Source: Paenibacillus rhizophilus
GTDB lineage: Bacteria > Bacillota > Bacilli > Paenibacillales > Paenibacillaceae
NCBI RefSeq assembly: GCF_003854965.1
Contig: NZ_RQPI01000001.1
Span: forward strand, 558,001-622,000
Length of the DNA: 64,000 nucleotides
Direction of reading: 5' to 3'
The notes under the pieces were generated by a model. That model saw only the letters and a program-made list of their open reading frames with translations, did not search any database and had not been told where the DNA came from. Both the position numbers and the translations under genes were made by a program. Shown in pieces: positions 38,162-47,225 of the stretch (position 1 is the stretch's first letter; each line of letters opens with the position of its first letter).

Positions 38162-39979
38162 ATGGTAAGCAGAGTAAAACGACTATTGATCGGTCGTCCC
38201 AGAAAATCAACCGAACTCGACCAGGAAAAGTTAACCAAAGTGAAGGCACTTGCCGTTCTGTCATCGGACGCACTTTCGTCCGTCGCATACGGAACGGAAC
38301 AGATTTTGATCGTGCTGATAGCAGCAGGTTTTACGGCCATCTGGTATTCTTTACCGATTGCCCTCGCGGTACTGGGATTACTGGCAATTCTGATTTTATC
38401 CTACCGGCAGACGATTTTCTCTTATCCTCAAGGCGGGGGAGCCTACATCGTAGCCAAGGATAATCTCGGAGTTTCCACGGGACTGCTCGCTGGCGGTTCC
38501 CTGCTTGTGGATTACATCCTGACGGTTGCAGTTAGCGCCTCGGCAGGTACGGATGCGATCACTTCGGCGTTTCCGAATTTGCACGACCATACCGTGGCGA
38601 TTGCGGTCACGGTAATCATAATTTTGACTATTATCAATCTTCGCGGCGTGACCGAGTCGGCTTCTTTCATTGCCGTCCCGGTATACTTGTTCGTCTTGTC
38701 TATCGTGGTTCTGATCGTCTCCGGTTTGGTCAAATATGCGGCGGGCGGCGGTCATGCCGCTGTTCCAGAAATCGGCAGTGCGGTGTCCAATGTCAGTCTG
38801 TTCCTGCTGCTTAAGGCCTTCAGCTCCGGCTGTTCGGCGTTAACCGGTGTCGAAGCGGTATCGAATGCCATTCCGAACTTTAAGGCCCCAGCGGAAAAAA
38901 ATGCCGCCAAAACCCTCATGATGATGGGTTTGATTCTGGGATTCATGTTTACCGGCATAACACTGCTGGCTTACTGGTACGGTATTACCCCAAACACCAA
39001 TGAAACGGTGGTTTCGCAAATTGCCGAATCGACCTTCGGACGGGGTGTCCTGTACTACTGTATTCAGGCGATAACGGCGGTCATCTTGTTCCTGGCGGCC
39101 AATACGGCCTACTCCGCCTTCCCGCTGCTGTCGTTCATGCTGGCTAAAGACAAGTACATGCCACATGCTTTTATGGTCCGCGGCGACCGTCTCGGCTTCT
39201 CCAACGGCATTATTTTCCTGGGAGTGGCTTCTTGTCTGCTCGTTGCTGCGTTTCACGGAGAAACCGGAAATCTGATTCCGCTCTATGCCGTAGGCGTATT
39301 TATTCCGTTCACTCTGTCCCAGCTTGGCATGATGATTCGCTGGTTTAAGCTGAAGCCGGCCGGCTGGCGGACCAAATTTGCCGTGAATACGGTCGGAATG
39401 CTGACTACCCTTACCATTACGCTTATCTTCATTATTACCAAATTCTCGAACGTATGGGTGGCTTTCATCTTCCTGCCAATCGTTATGCTTATTTTCTTCC
39501 GCATTCATCGTCACTATATGAATACGGCAGACCAGCTCCGGATTCAGTTGGATAAGGATAAGCCATGTATTAAAGGAAGCACAATTGTTATCCCGGTATC
39601 CGCCGTAACGCGTGCGGTGCTTCATTCGATCAGCTATGCCAAATCGTTAACCAATAATGTGGTCGCCGTCTATGTAGGCTTCGACGAAGAAGAAATCCGC
39701 AAGATGGAGATGAAGTGGGAGGAATGGAACCCCGGAGTTCGCCTTATCGTGCTTCGCTCCCGGTACCGCAGTATCATGCGTCCGCTGGTTAAATTTATTG
39801 ATACGGTGGAATGGAAGAATGCTGCGACGGATCATATTACGATTCTGATTCCGCAGTTTATTACCAAGCACTGGTGGCAGGCAGTCCTGCATAATCAGAC
39901 GAGCGTATTTATCCGGACTTATCTCATGAACCATAAGGATATCGTCGTTGCGACGGTTCCGTATCATTTGAATAAATAA
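38162..39979 (+). CDS. kimA: High-affinity potassium transporter KimA
   Basis: A 605-residue APC-fold transporter of the KimA/YdaO type. ~12 helices start after a basic N-terminus (LIGRPRKSTELDQEKLTKVKALAVLSSDALSSVAYGTEQ), with FSYPQGGGAYIVAKDNLG and SGCSALTGVEAVSNAIPNFK. A cytoplasmic UspA-like domain occupies the last ~160 residues. KimA takes up K+ and is shut off by c-di-AMP both at the protein and, as here, through a riboswitch. Start ATG follows AGAGAGGA. Confidence 0.95.
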   Translation: MVSRVKRLLIGRPRKSTELDQEKLTKVKALAVLSSDALSSVAYGTEQILIVLIAAGFTAIWYSLPIALAVLGLLAILILSYRQTIFSYPQGGGAYIVAKDNLGVSTGLLAGGSLLVDYILTVAVSASAGTDAITSAFPNLHDHTVAIAVTVIIILTIINLRGVTESASFIAVPVYLFVLSIVVLIVSGLVKYAAGGGHAAVPEIGSAVSNVSLFLLLKAFSSGCSALTGVEAVSNAIPNFKAPAEKNAAKTLMMMGLILGFMFTGITLLAYWYGITPNTNETVVSQIAESTFGRGVLYYCIQAITAVILFLAANTAYSAFPLLSFMLAKDKYMPHAFMVRGDRLGFSNGIIFLGVASCLLVAAFHGETGNLIPLYAVGVFIPFTLSQLGMMIRWFKLKPAGWRTKFAVNTVGMLTTLTITLIFIITKFSNVWVAFIFLPIVMLIFFRIHRHYMNTADQLRIQLDKDKPCIKGSTIVIPVSAVTRAVLHSISYAKSLTNNVVAVYVGFDEEEIRKMEMKWEEWNPGVRLIVLRSRYRSIMRPLVKFIDTVEWKNAATDHITILIPQFITKHWWQAVLHNQTSVFIRTYLMNHKDIVVATVPYHLNK

Positions 39980-40002
39980 TCGGGCTGATTGCCCGTTGGC
40001 AG

Positions 40003-40043
40003 AAAGCTGTTGCTGGAGAATGTCTCCGGCGGCAGCTTTTTTG
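40003..40043 (+). terminator. kimA terminator
   Basis: Stem AAAGCTGTTGCTGGAGA / TCTCCGGCGGCAGCTTT followed by TTT. Confidence 0.92.
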
Positions 40044-40082
40044 GCATGACTAAGCAGAAGCGAGGAATCGCAAACATTGATG

Positions 40083-40111
40083 TTGACATAGATAATGATA
40101 ATCAATATCAT
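40083..40111 (+). promoter_or_regulatory. Promoter with Fur box
   Basis: TTGACA (40083-40088) - 17 bases - TATCAT (40106-40111). GATAATGATAATCAATATC (40091-40109) fills the spacer and matches the 19-base Fur consensus at all but one position. Iron-replete Fur should block this promoter. Confidence 0.9.
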
Positions 40112-40143
40112 TTGAAATGACAAGACTAAGGAGTGAAATGGTT

Positions 40144-40944
40144 ATGACGGAACGCTTGAACGCGAATCAATTAAGTATCGGTTATGCGGAATCGATGATT
40201 GTCAAGGATCTCAACCTGTCGATACCGACCGGGAAAATTACGGCTCTGGTGGGAGCCAACGGTTCGGGGAAATCGACGATTCTTAAGACGATGGCCCGGC
40301 TGATGAAGCCGGCCAGCGGCAGCGTGCTGCTGGACGGCAAGTCGATTCATACCCAATCGACGAAGGAAGTTGCCCGCCAGCTCGCGATTCTGCCGCAAAA
40401 TCCGACCGCTCCCGACGGATTGACCGTTTCCGAACTGGTGAGCTACGGGCGTTATCCGCATCAGAAGGGCTTCGGCGCTATCGCCGCGGAAGACCGGAAG
40501 ATCATTTCCTCGGCTATTGAAGTTACCGGGATGGGCGATTTCAGCGACCGGCCGATCGAACGCCTGTCCGGAGGACAGCGGCAGCGCGCATGGATTGCCA
40601 TGGCGCTGGCCCAGCAGACGGATATCTTGTTCTTGGACGAACCGACGACCTTTCTGGATATGGCGCATCAGCTTGAAGTGCTTCAGCTTCTGCAAGTGCT
40701 GAACGAGCGGGAGCGCCGGACGATTATTATGGTCGTACACGATTTGAACCATGCTTCACGCTTTGGGCATCATATGGTTGCGATCAAATCGGGCACCGTA
40801 GTCAGCGAAGGAGCTCCAGTGGACGTTATGACGCCTGACGTGCTGCGCGAAGTGTTCGGGATCGAGGCGGATATTGTCGAAGATCCGCGGACGGGATTAC
40901 CGCTGTGTCTGCCCTACAGCCTGGCTGATCGCAAGGCTATCTAA
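40144..40944 (+). CDS. Ferric siderophore ABC transporter ATPase (YusV/FhuC-like)
   Basis: A 266-residue ABC ATPase of the FecE/FhuC type. Walker A GANGSGKST, Q-loop LPQNPTAP, signature LSGGQRQRAWIAMALAQ, Walker B ILFLDEPTTFLD, switch His in VVHDLNHASR. There is no permease or binding protein next to it. In B. subtilis YusV is a stand-alone ATPase serving several ferric-siderophore importers; this gene likely does the same. Start is either ATG 40138 (4 bases after AAGGAG) or 40144 (10 bases). Confidence 0.9.
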   Translation: MTERLNANQLSIGYAESMIVKDLNLSIPTGKITALVGANGSGKSTILKTMARLMKPASGSVLLDGKSIHTQSTKEVARQLAILPQNPTAPDGLTVSELVSYGRYPHQKGFGAIAAEDRKIISSAIEVTGMGDFSDRPIERLSGGQRQRAWIAMALAQQTDILFLDEPTTFLDMAHQLEVLQLLQVLNERERRTIIMVVHDLNHASRFGHHMVAIKSGTVVSEGAPVDVMTPDVLREVFGIEADIVEDPRTGLPLCLPYSLADRKAI

Positions 40945-40985
40945 TTTGAACGAATCCTTTGCCGTAAACATAATCGCCGTCTAAC

Positions 40986-41019
40986 GGGCTCCTGTCATTG
41001 ACAAGGGAGCCTGTTCGTT
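40986..41019 (+). terminator. Weak terminator after siderophore ATPase
   Basis: Stem GGGCTCC / GGGAGCC with loop TGTCATTGACAA; only a broken T-tract (TGTTCGTTG) follows. Confidence 0.55.
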
Positions 41020-41071
41020 GTTAAAGTGAGGATTGCCTAAAGATATGTATAACAACTAAAGGAGCAAACCC

Positions 41072-41986
41072 ATGGATATCGGCAAAATTGAAGAGGATCT
41101 GCAAAGGCTTGTTCCGTCCGGAACGATTAAGAGCCATGAGTCGCTCAAAGATCATGTCTTCACCAAAATGGGCGGCCGGGCGGACATTCTGGCTGCGCCT
41201 TCCACTTACGAGGAAATTCAAGCGGTCGTTACATATGCAGCCGGAAACGGCATTAAGCTTACCATATTAGGGAACGGTTCAAACGTAATTATCCGGGACG
41301 GAGGCGTGCGCGGCATCGTTCTGCAAACGCCCGGATTATGCGACATCAGCTTTAAGGACGATGTGGTCATCGCCCAGTGCGGAGCCCAAATTATTGATAC
41401 TTCCCGTTTCGCGCTTGAGCGGAAATTGACGGGTCTTGAATTTGCCTGCGGCATTCCCGGCACGGTCGGAGGCGCTCTGTACATGAACGCCGGAGCCTAC
41501 GGCGGCGAGGTGGCCGATGTGCTGCAAAGCGCGCTTGCCATCGACAAGACCGGCGCCATCGTAAAGCTGGAAGGCGAAGACCTGAAATGGGGCTACCGGA
41601 AGAGCGTCTTCTCCAGCGGCGATTATCTCATTCTGGAAGCCCGTTTTGGCCTTAAGCCGGGAACCTACGAGGAAATAAAGGCGGCGATGGATAAGCTGAC
41701 CGAGATGCGGGAGTCCAAGCAGCCGCTCGAATACCCATCCTGCGGCAGTGTCTTCAAGCGGCCTCCGGGACGGTTTGCGGGCCAGTTGATTCAGGAAAGC
41801 GGACTTCAAGGGACAAGAATCGGCGGAGCTGAAGTATCGAAAAAGCATGCGGGGTTCATCATCAATGCGGATAACGCTACGGCAAGCGATTATATCGGAC
41901 TGATTCAGCATGTGAGAGAGACTGTAAAGGGACGTTTCGGCGTCGAGCTGGAGACGGAAGTCGAGATTATCGGCGAAGAGCTGTAA
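41072..41986 (+). CDS. murB: UDP-N-acetylmuramate dehydrogenase
   Basis: A 304-residue FAD enzyme reducing UDP-GlcNAc-enolpyruvate to UDP-MurNAc for peptidoglycan. FAD-binding ILGNGSNVIIRDGGVRGIVL, then GIPGTVGGALYMNAGAYGGE, the RKSVFSSGDYLILEA segment and catalytic Ser/Glu regions PSCGSVFKRPPG and AGFIINADNATASDY. Type II MurB (short form) as in Bacilli. Stands alone here, outside the dcw cluster. ATG follows AAAGGAG. Confidence 0.96.
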   Translation: MDIGKIEEDLQRLVPSGTIKSHESLKDHVFTKMGGRADILAAPSTYEEIQAVVTYAAGNGIKLTILGNGSNVIIRDGGVRGIVLQTPGLCDISFKDDVVIAQCGAQIIDTSRFALERKLTGLEFACGIPGTVGGALYMNAGAYGGEVADVLQSALAIDKTGAIVKLEGEDLKWGYRKSVFSSGDYLILEARFGLKPGTYEEIKAAMDKLTEMRESKQPLEYPSCGSVFKRPPGRFAGQLIQESGLQGTRIGGAEVSKKHAGFIINADNATASDYIGLIQHVRETVKGRFGVELETEVEIIGEEL

Positions 41987-42030
41987 AGTGATGACGGCTC
42001 CCGGCTTTGTTCTACATTTCTAATCTTCAA

Positions 42031-42082
42031 AAAAAGCTGCTGGGAGCGTGGGGAGACTAACCCCCGTTCCCAGCAGCTTTTT
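42031..42082. terminator. Bidirectional terminator
   Basis: Stem AAAAAGCTGCTGGGA / TCCCAGCAGCTTTTT between the convergent murB and hypothetical genes. Confidence 0.92.
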
Positions 42083-42090
42083 GCTTGCTC

Positions 42091-42426
42091 TTACTCAAGC
42101 GCAAGCGTATATTTCGCCCGATCCGTTTGCGCTTGCACTCTTGTCTCATCCGCGGAAGTGAAAGCAAGACCGCTGACTGCGATCTCGTAGCTCTGAAGCG
42201 GAAGGCTGACCAGTTCGCCGTCCGCGTTCATTGTGCTGCCTGTACCGTGCAGGATGAGCGCGCTGTCTAGATAATCGTCGATGACGTCATCGGCATCCCG
42301 GTAATCAACACGTTCCAATTTAAAATAGATCTTGTCGCGATCCTCCAACTCCTGTTTTTCGATAACAATCGTTCCGCCTGTATGCCCGTTCAGCCAATCG
42401 GCAAGCAATTGTACATGTTCTTCCAT
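42091..42426 (-). CDS. Hypothetical protein, 111 residues
   Basis: An acidic cytoplasmic protein with alternating helix and strands: an N-terminal helix (EEHVQLLADWLNGHTGG), then strands TIVIEKQELEDRDKIYFKLERVDYR, an acidic DADDVIDDYLDSALILHG, and a C-terminal YEIAVSGLAFTSADETRVQAQ. No family was recognised. It has terminators or gaps on both sides. Probably lineage-specific. Confidence 0.7.
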   Translation of the reverse strand: MEEHVQLLADWLNGHTGGTIVIEKQELEDRDKIYFKLERVDYRDADDVIDDYLDSALILHGTGSTMNADGELVSLPLQSYEIAVSGLAFTSADETRVQAQTDRAKYTLALE

Positions 42427-42499
42427 CGAACGATCCCATCCTTTGCCACATTGTCAGTCTTAATCAGTAATTTACCCTGCTATGGCAAATTGAATCCAT

Positions 42500-43654
42500 C
42501 TAAGTTGCCGCGACTCCACTTTTTCGGAAAAGGAAGGCGGAGAGGACAAAACACAGTAAAGTCAGAAGGGTCACGCCGAGAAATATACCCGAGGCCTGAT
42601 AAATCCCGCCGGCGGCCGCGGCGCCTATCGTAGTTCCAAAATACATCAGGGTGTTCGCCAGAGCCGAGACCGTTCCGCGGGCGGTATCCGACAAAGACTG
42701 GAGGGAGCTCATCATGATGGGGAACAGAATCCCGCCGATTCCAAAGATGACAATCAGCTCTACCTCAATGCCGGCAATATTTCCCGTCAGCGAGAGCAGC
42801 GGAAACATTAAGCTGTTGACCAGAATGCCCAAAATCAGTGTTCTGGAGCGTCCAAGCTTCTGGCTTAGCCGGCTGCCGAACAGGCTGCCAAGCATGTTGC
42901 CGAGACCTAGGAACAGCATAACTTGGCCGATTTGGGCCACATTTAAGCCGAAATCGCCGGAAAGCCAGGAGCCGAGGAAGGAAAAGGCGGCAAAATTGCC
43001 GATCTGAAAAATAAAATAGGCGGCAAAGGCGGTAACCGCAATACGGGAAGAGAGCAGCCCGGCGTATGGCTTTAAGAGAGAAAGACGGTCTGCCGATGGA
43101 TTGCGGGGCGGAATGGAGGGCAGGAGGAAAGGAATCAGAAAGGTCAGGAGGAGGGAAAACAACCCGATCACGATAAACGGAAGATTCCAGGAATGAGCGG
43201 CGAAAAAGCTGCCGATGGGGAGGCCCAGCATCTGGGCGATGGAGAGACCTGCGGTGGCGATGCCCATTCCCTGCAAAATCTTTTCCCTGGGAAGCAGGAC
43301 CGGAATGGAAGCCCAGATTTGCGGGGATACGACGGCAGCGCTGACCCCGGCCAGAAAACGGAACAGAACCATGCTCCAGAAACCGACGGCGGCGGCGCAT
43401 AAACCCGTAGAGAGGGAGAAGGCGGCCATCCCGCATATCATGACATGCTTTCGGTTCAGCCGGTCGGACACCGGGCCCGCCACCAGTGCGAACAAGGCGT
43501 AGCCGAGCGCATAGGCGCTGACCATCCAGCCGGAACTTGCGGTCGATACATGGAACTCTTGCCGAAGGACGGGAAGCAGAGGGCTGATCAGAAACGTATC
43601 TGTGCCGATGGCGAACATAATGAGAAAAAAGAGAGTCAAACTGGATTTTTGCAT
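42500..43654 (-). CDS. MFS transporter (DHA1 family)
   Basis: A 384-residue, 12-helix major facilitator. The loop 2-3 motif GPVSDRLNRKHVMICG matches motif A, and motif C-like residues occur in ATAGLSIAQMLGLPIGSFF, typical of drug or sugar efflux. It is 61 bases downstream of an ArsR-type regulator gene in the same orientation, so it is likely repressed by that protein. Substrate unknown. Confidence 0.88.
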   Translation of the reverse strand: MQKSSLTLFFLIMFAIGTDTFLISPLLPVLRQEFHVSTASSGWMVSAYALGYALFALVAGPVSDRLNRKHVMICGMAAFSLSTGLCAAAVGFWSMVLFRFLAGVSAAVVSPQIWASIPVLLPREKILQGMGIATAGLSIAQMLGLPIGSFFAAHSWNLPFIVIGLFSLLLTFLIPFLLPSIPPRNPSADRLSLLKPYAGLLSSRIAVTAFAAYFIFQIGNFAAFSFLGSWLSGDFGLNVAQIGQVMLFLGLGNMLGSLFGSRLSQKLGRSRTLILGILVNSLMFPLLSLTGNIAGIEVELIVIFGIGGILFPIMMSSLQSLSDTARGTVSALANTLMYFGTTIGAAAAGGIYQASGIFLGVTLLTLLCFVLSAFLFRKSGVAAT

Positions 43655-43715
43655 AATAAACCTCCTAATTCATTAGTTTAATAACTATTGAACAATATGG
43701 TTATAAAAAACCGGA

Positions 43716-44009
43716 TTACAAGGAATCCAGGAATCCGGGCAAATAAGTGTCGAACGTCTCTTGATGAAGCTGTATGTATTTCGTCTGAGCTTCCTTTCTT
43801 ACAAGAATAAGCCCTGCCTCCCTCAGGGTGCGAAAATGATAAGAGGCGTTCGATTTGGAAGCTTCACAGCGTTCACCCACCTCGCCGCAGTTCAGTTCCG
43901 TAAGGCTGCCCTTAAGGGTACGAATGATTTGCAGACGGGTATGGTCGGCCAGCGCCTTGAAGATGCGCACGCGATATTCGTCAGAAGCATTAAGTTGTTC
44001 AATAGTCAT
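43716..44009 (-). CDS. ArsR family HTH regulator
   Basis: A 97-residue winged-helix repressor: RVRIFKALADHTRLQIIRTLKG, then CEASKSNASYHFRTLREAGLILVRKEAQTKYIQLH. A CGEVGERC motif gives two cysteines near the recognition helix, but the classic CVC metal motif is not present. It is transcribed ahead of the MFS exporter and probably regulates it. Confidence 0.88.
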   Translation of the reverse strand: MTIEQLNASDEYRVRIFKALADHTRLQIIRTLKGSLTELNCGEVGERCEASKSNASYHFRTLREAGLILVRKEAQTKYIQLHQETFDTYLPGFLDSL

Positions 44010-44210
44010 AGAACTATTATATCTTCATGATGCATCCTGTCAATACGGCATATCAAATCCAATGACTTTATATTATTTATGGTCACGCTTGCGGAGCAGC
44101 CGTCTTTAAGCATGCTTCATATTTTTAATGTCTTGTCTTGCCTGAGCTTCCTATGGTATAGTTCTAGACGCATAAATAATAATTGAAGAAGATATCTGCG
44201 GCATTTCGCA

Positions 44211-44245
44211 GGAGAGGTTCGCAAACTCCCTCTATAAAAAACTAA
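44211..44245 (+). ncRNA. PreQ1-I riboswitch
   Basis: AGAGGTTCGCAAACTCCCTC followed by TATAAAAAACTAA matches the compact preQ1-I aptamer: a short hairpin, then the A-rich tail. It lies upstream of the queuosine operon. A promoter TTGTCT-N18-TATAGT is at 44133-44162. Confidence 0.93.
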
Positions 44246-44250
44246 GATCC

Positions 44251-44280
44251 GATATGCCCGGGATGGGTATGTCCATTTTT
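44251..44280 (+). terminator. PreQ1 riboswitch terminator
   Basis: Stem GATATGCCC / GGGTATGTC (two G-U pairs) with loop GGGAT, followed by CATTTTT. Confidence 0.75.
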
Positions 44281-44378
44281 CACATTCTTAGTCTACATGG
44301 ATCAGGTTTGATGAAATCTCGTTCTTCTTTCCGAATACCGGCGGAGGATGCCGAAGGAAAAGAGAGGGATTTTTTGTT

Positions 44379-44879
44379 ATGTCAGAAGGAAGATTGAAAG
44401 AAGAAATGCCGGACGTTACTCTGCTGGGCAACCAGGGAACCAAGTACAACTTCGGTTATGATCCCGAGGTGCTGGAGACGTTCGACAACAAGCATCCGGG
44501 CAGGGATTATTTTGTGAAGTTCAATTGTCCGGAATTTACGAGCCTGTGTCCCGTTACCGGACAGCCCGATTTTGCCACCTTGTATATTTCGTACATTCCC
44601 GAGCAAAAGATGGTCGAATCCAAATCGCTTAAGCTATATCTGTTCAGCTTCCGCAATCACGGCGATTTTCACGAAGACTGCGTCAACATTATCATGAACG
44701 ATCTGATCAAGCTGATGGACCCCCGCTACATCGAGGTATGGGGCAAGTTCACCCCGCGCGGCGGCATTTCCATTGATCCTTACTGCAACTACGGCCGTCC
44801 GGGAACCAAATATGAGGCCATGGCCGAGCACCGGCTCATCAATCATGATTTATACCCGGAGACAATCGACAACCGATAA
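44379..44879 (+). CDS. queF: NADPH-dependent preQ0 reductase QueF
   Basis: A 166-residue tunnel-fold enzyme converting preQ0 to preQ1. The catalytic Cys is in [14 protein letters not shown], and [24 protein letters not shown] is the substrate-binding segment. It is of the short (YkvM) type. First gene of queFCDE behind the preQ1 riboswitch. Confidence 0.96.
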   Translation: MSEGRLKEEMPDVTLLGNQGTKYNFGYDPEVLETFDNKHPGRDYFVKFNCPEFTSLCPVTGQPDFATLYISYIPEQKMVESKSLKLYLFSFRNHGDFHEDCVNIIMNDLIKLMDPRYIEVWGKFTPRGGISIDPYCNYGRPGTKYEAMAEHRLINHDLYPETIDNR

Positions 44880-44892
44880 GGAGAGATTCGGA

Positions 44893-45555
44893 ATGAACAA
44901 AAAAGCGTTGGTCGTCTTCAGCGGCGGGCAGGACAGCACAACATGCCTGGCATGGGCCTTGCAGCAGTTTGAAGAAGTACAGGTCGTGACCTTTAACTAT
45001 AACCAGCGGCATGCGGCCGAAATTGAAGTCGCCAAGGAAATTGCCGCTCATTTCAATGTAAAACAGCATATTCTGGATCTGGGATTGCTGAACCAACTGG
45101 CCCCGAACGCCCTGACACGCGGGGATATCGAGATTTCAGCGGGAGAGGACGGAGAGCTTCCTAGTACATTTGTCGACGGGCGGAATCTGCTGTTCCTGTC
45201 GTTTGCGGCGATTCTTGCGAAACAGTTCTCATACCATCATATTGTCACCGGAGTATGCCAGACGGATTTCAGCGGTTACCCGGACTGCCGGGATGTATTT
45301 GTAAAGTCGTTGAATGTCACCCTTAACCTCTCGATGGATTATGAATTCGTGATTCATACCCCGCTGATGTGGCTGGATAAAAAAGAAACATGGCAGATGG
45401 CCGACGAGCTCGGCCAGTTCGATTATATCCGCGAGCATACGCTGACTTGCTATAACGGAATCAAAGGGAGCGGCTGCGGCGAATGTCCGGCCTGCCAGCT
45501 GCGTAACCGCGGGCTTAAGCAATATGAAGAGGTTAGAAAGACGGAGGGCCGCTGA
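44893..45555 (+). CDS. queC: 7-cyano-7-deazaguanine synthase QueC
   Basis: A 220-residue ATP-dependent ligase making preQ0 from CDG. The PP-loop [18 protein letters not shown] is at the N-terminus, and a zinc-binding Cys cluster at the C-terminus ([26 protein letters not shown]). ATG 44893 follows AAGGAGAG; the earlier frame start inside queF is not used. The stop overlaps the queD start by one base. Confidence 0.96.
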   Translation: MNKKALVVFSGGQDSTTCLAWALQQFEEVQVVTFNYNQRHAAEIEVAKEIAAHFNVKQHILDLGLLNQLAPNALTRGDIEISAGEDGELPSTFVDGRNLLFLSFAAILAKQFSYHHIVTGVCQTDFSGYPDCRDVFVKSLNVTLNLSMDYEFVIHTPLMWLDKKETWQMADELGQFDYIREHTLTCYNGIKGSGCGECPACQLRNRGLKQYEEVRKTEGR

Positions 45556-46034
45556 TGCGAGGCGAAGTTACGGTATGTAAAATCTTTTCGTTCGATGCGG
45601 CGCATCAACTGGTCGGCCATAAAGGAAAATGCGCTAACGTTCACGGGCACACCTATAAGCTGGAGGTTGTGCTGAAAGGCAAGCCGGTCGCAGAAGAGGG
45701 ACGTTCCGATGAAGGCTTTGTCGTCGATTTCGGCGACATCAAAGCGTTAGTGAAGGAGAAGGTCGTCGACCGGCTGGATCACGCTTTTCTTGCCAAAGGC
45801 GACGAGCCTGTTCTGGAGAGCCTTAAGGCGAGCGGCTCGAAGACGGCGGTGCTGTCTTTCCGCACGACGGCCGAGAATCTGGCCAGCTACATCGCTTATA
45901 CGCTGAAGACGAGCGACCTGCCGGTGTATTCCGTCAAGCTGTGGGAGACGCCGACGGCCTGGGCCGAAGTCTTGGCCGAGGACGTCCCCGAAGAGGGTCC
46001 GTCGTACCGGATGTATGGAGGCTGCGACCTATGA
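45555..46034 (+). CDS. queD: 6-carboxytetrahydropterin synthase QueD
   Basis: A 159-residue PTPS-family enzyme. The zinc His residues are in FDAAHQLVGH and NVHGHTYKLEVVL, and DRLDHAFLAKGDEPVLE contains the catalytic His. It converts dihydroneopterin triphosphate to CPH4. It overlaps queE by 4 bases. Confidence 0.95.
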   Translation: MRGEVTVCKIFSFDAAHQLVGHKGKCANVHGHTYKLEVVLKGKPVAEEGRSDEGFVVDFGDIKALVKEKVVDRLDHAFLAKGDEPVLESLKASGSKTAVLSFRTTAENLASYIAYTLKTSDLPVYSVKLWETPTAWAEVLAEDVPEEGPSYRMYGGCDL

Positions 46035-46756
46035 GCGCCAAAATTCCGGTAATTGAAATGTTCGGTCCGACCGTCCAGGGAGAAGGAGCGGTCATCGGCG
46101 TCAAGACGATGTTCGTCCGCACGTACGGCTGCGATTACCGCTGCTCCTGGTGCGACTCCGCTTTTACATGGGATGGCAGCAGTAAAGACAAACGGGTCAT
46201 GATGGATGCCGAAGAAATCATGTCCGGTCTGACCGAGCTTGGAGGCGACCGCTTCGATTGCGTTACGATTTCCGGCGGAAATCCGGCGCTGATCGGCGAA
46301 GGGCTGTCCGAGTTGATCGACCTGCTCCATGAACGCGGCATCAAGGCGGCGATTGAAACCCAGGGCAGCCGGTGGCAGGACTGGTTTCTGAAGGTGGACG
46401 CTCTTACGATCAGTCCGAAGCCGCCTAGCTCGGGGATGTCAACCGATTGGGAAGCGCTGGACGGCATTATGGAGCGGGTTCATACAAGCGGGACGGGCAA
46501 TCACAGCTTGAAGGTTGTTGTGTTTGATGACGAGGACTACAACTATGCGGCCCGGGTTCATCACCGTTATCCCAGCGTTCCGTTCTTTCTTCAACCCGGA
46601 AACGAGAACGTTACGGAGGAAGGCGACATTTCGTCGCGTCTGCTGAACAAGCTGGAATGGCTGTTCAATAAGGTGATTGCCGATCCCGATATGAACGCCG
46701 CACGCGTTCTCCCGCAGCTTCATGCGCTGATCTGGCATAACAAACGGGGAAAATAA
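46031..46756 (+). CDS. queE: 7-carboxy-7-deazaguanine synthase QueE
   Basis: A 241-residue radical-SAM enzyme. FGPTVQGEGAVIG precedes the cluster motif YGCDYRCSWCDSAF (C-x3-C-x2-C), then VTISGGNPAL. It rearranges CPH4 to CDG. ATG 46031 lies within the queD stop; a longer in-frame start exists but would overlap queD. Last gene of the operon. Confidence 0.95.
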   Translation: MSAKIPVIEMFGPTVQGEGAVIGVKTMFVRTYGCDYRCSWCDSAFTWDGSSKDKRVMMDAEEIMSGLTELGGDRFDCVTISGGNPALIGEGLSELIDLLHERGIKAAIETQGSRWQDWFLKVDALTISPKPPSSGMSTDWEALDGIMERVHTSGTGNHSLKVVVFDDEDYNYAARVHHRYPSVPFFLQPGNENVTEEGDISSRLLNKLEWLFNKVIADPDMNAARVLPQLHALIWHNKRGK

Positions 46757-46899
46757 TGAGCCGAATTAAGCCTGTTCCCGGCTGCCGGGCGGCAATAGCG
46801 GGAAATTGTTCACATTATGACTATTGTCTGTGAAATAAGTTTCTTTTTCCGAAAATGAATGTAAATTATTACAGCTTGTTGACAGTGTGAGATGAACGG

Positions 46900-46928
46900 T
46901 TGACAGTTAAGCAGACGACCGTTAGGAT
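46900..46928 (+). promoter_or_regulatory. Promoter of the ABC importer operon
   Basis: TTGACA (46900-46905) - 17 bases - TAGGAT (46923-46928), giving a leader of about 290 bases before the first permease. Another TTGACA lies at 46879-46884 and a TATAAT at 46935-46940. Confidence 0.6.
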
Positions 46929-46973
46929 AAATAATATAATTCCGATAAACAAAGTGAGGTTTTACTAAGCTGA

Positions 46974-47025
46974 CTGGTATACCAGAGGCCGGACTCCAGA
47001 CCTGTAAAGGTCGTGAGGCCGGCCT
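46974..47025 (+). promoter_or_regulatory. Structured leader element with palindrome and nested hairpin
   Basis: CTGGTATACCAG (perfect 12-base palindrome) is followed at once by an outer stem AGGCCGG / CCGGCCT enclosing an inner stem GACCT-GTAA-AGGTC with a GNRA tetraloop. It could be a GntR-type operator (TGGTATACCA) plus RNA structure, or a riboswitch of unknown class. No terminator follows; the rest of the 469-base gap has no gene. Confidence 0.5.
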
Positions 47026-47225
47026 TCTTGCTTTCTTTGGAATCCTGCTTAACCGAAGGAAGGTAAGAAGGCATCATGATTCGATTTTTATAGAGAAAGG
47101 GGAGTTCATAGAACCGGATTGCAGATTGATTCTGTATTCAATACCGAATTCATCTAACAACGAGAAAATGTTATTTTTACAGACTTAATTATCAATTCCA
47201 CCCATCAGAATGGACTGATTATCAC

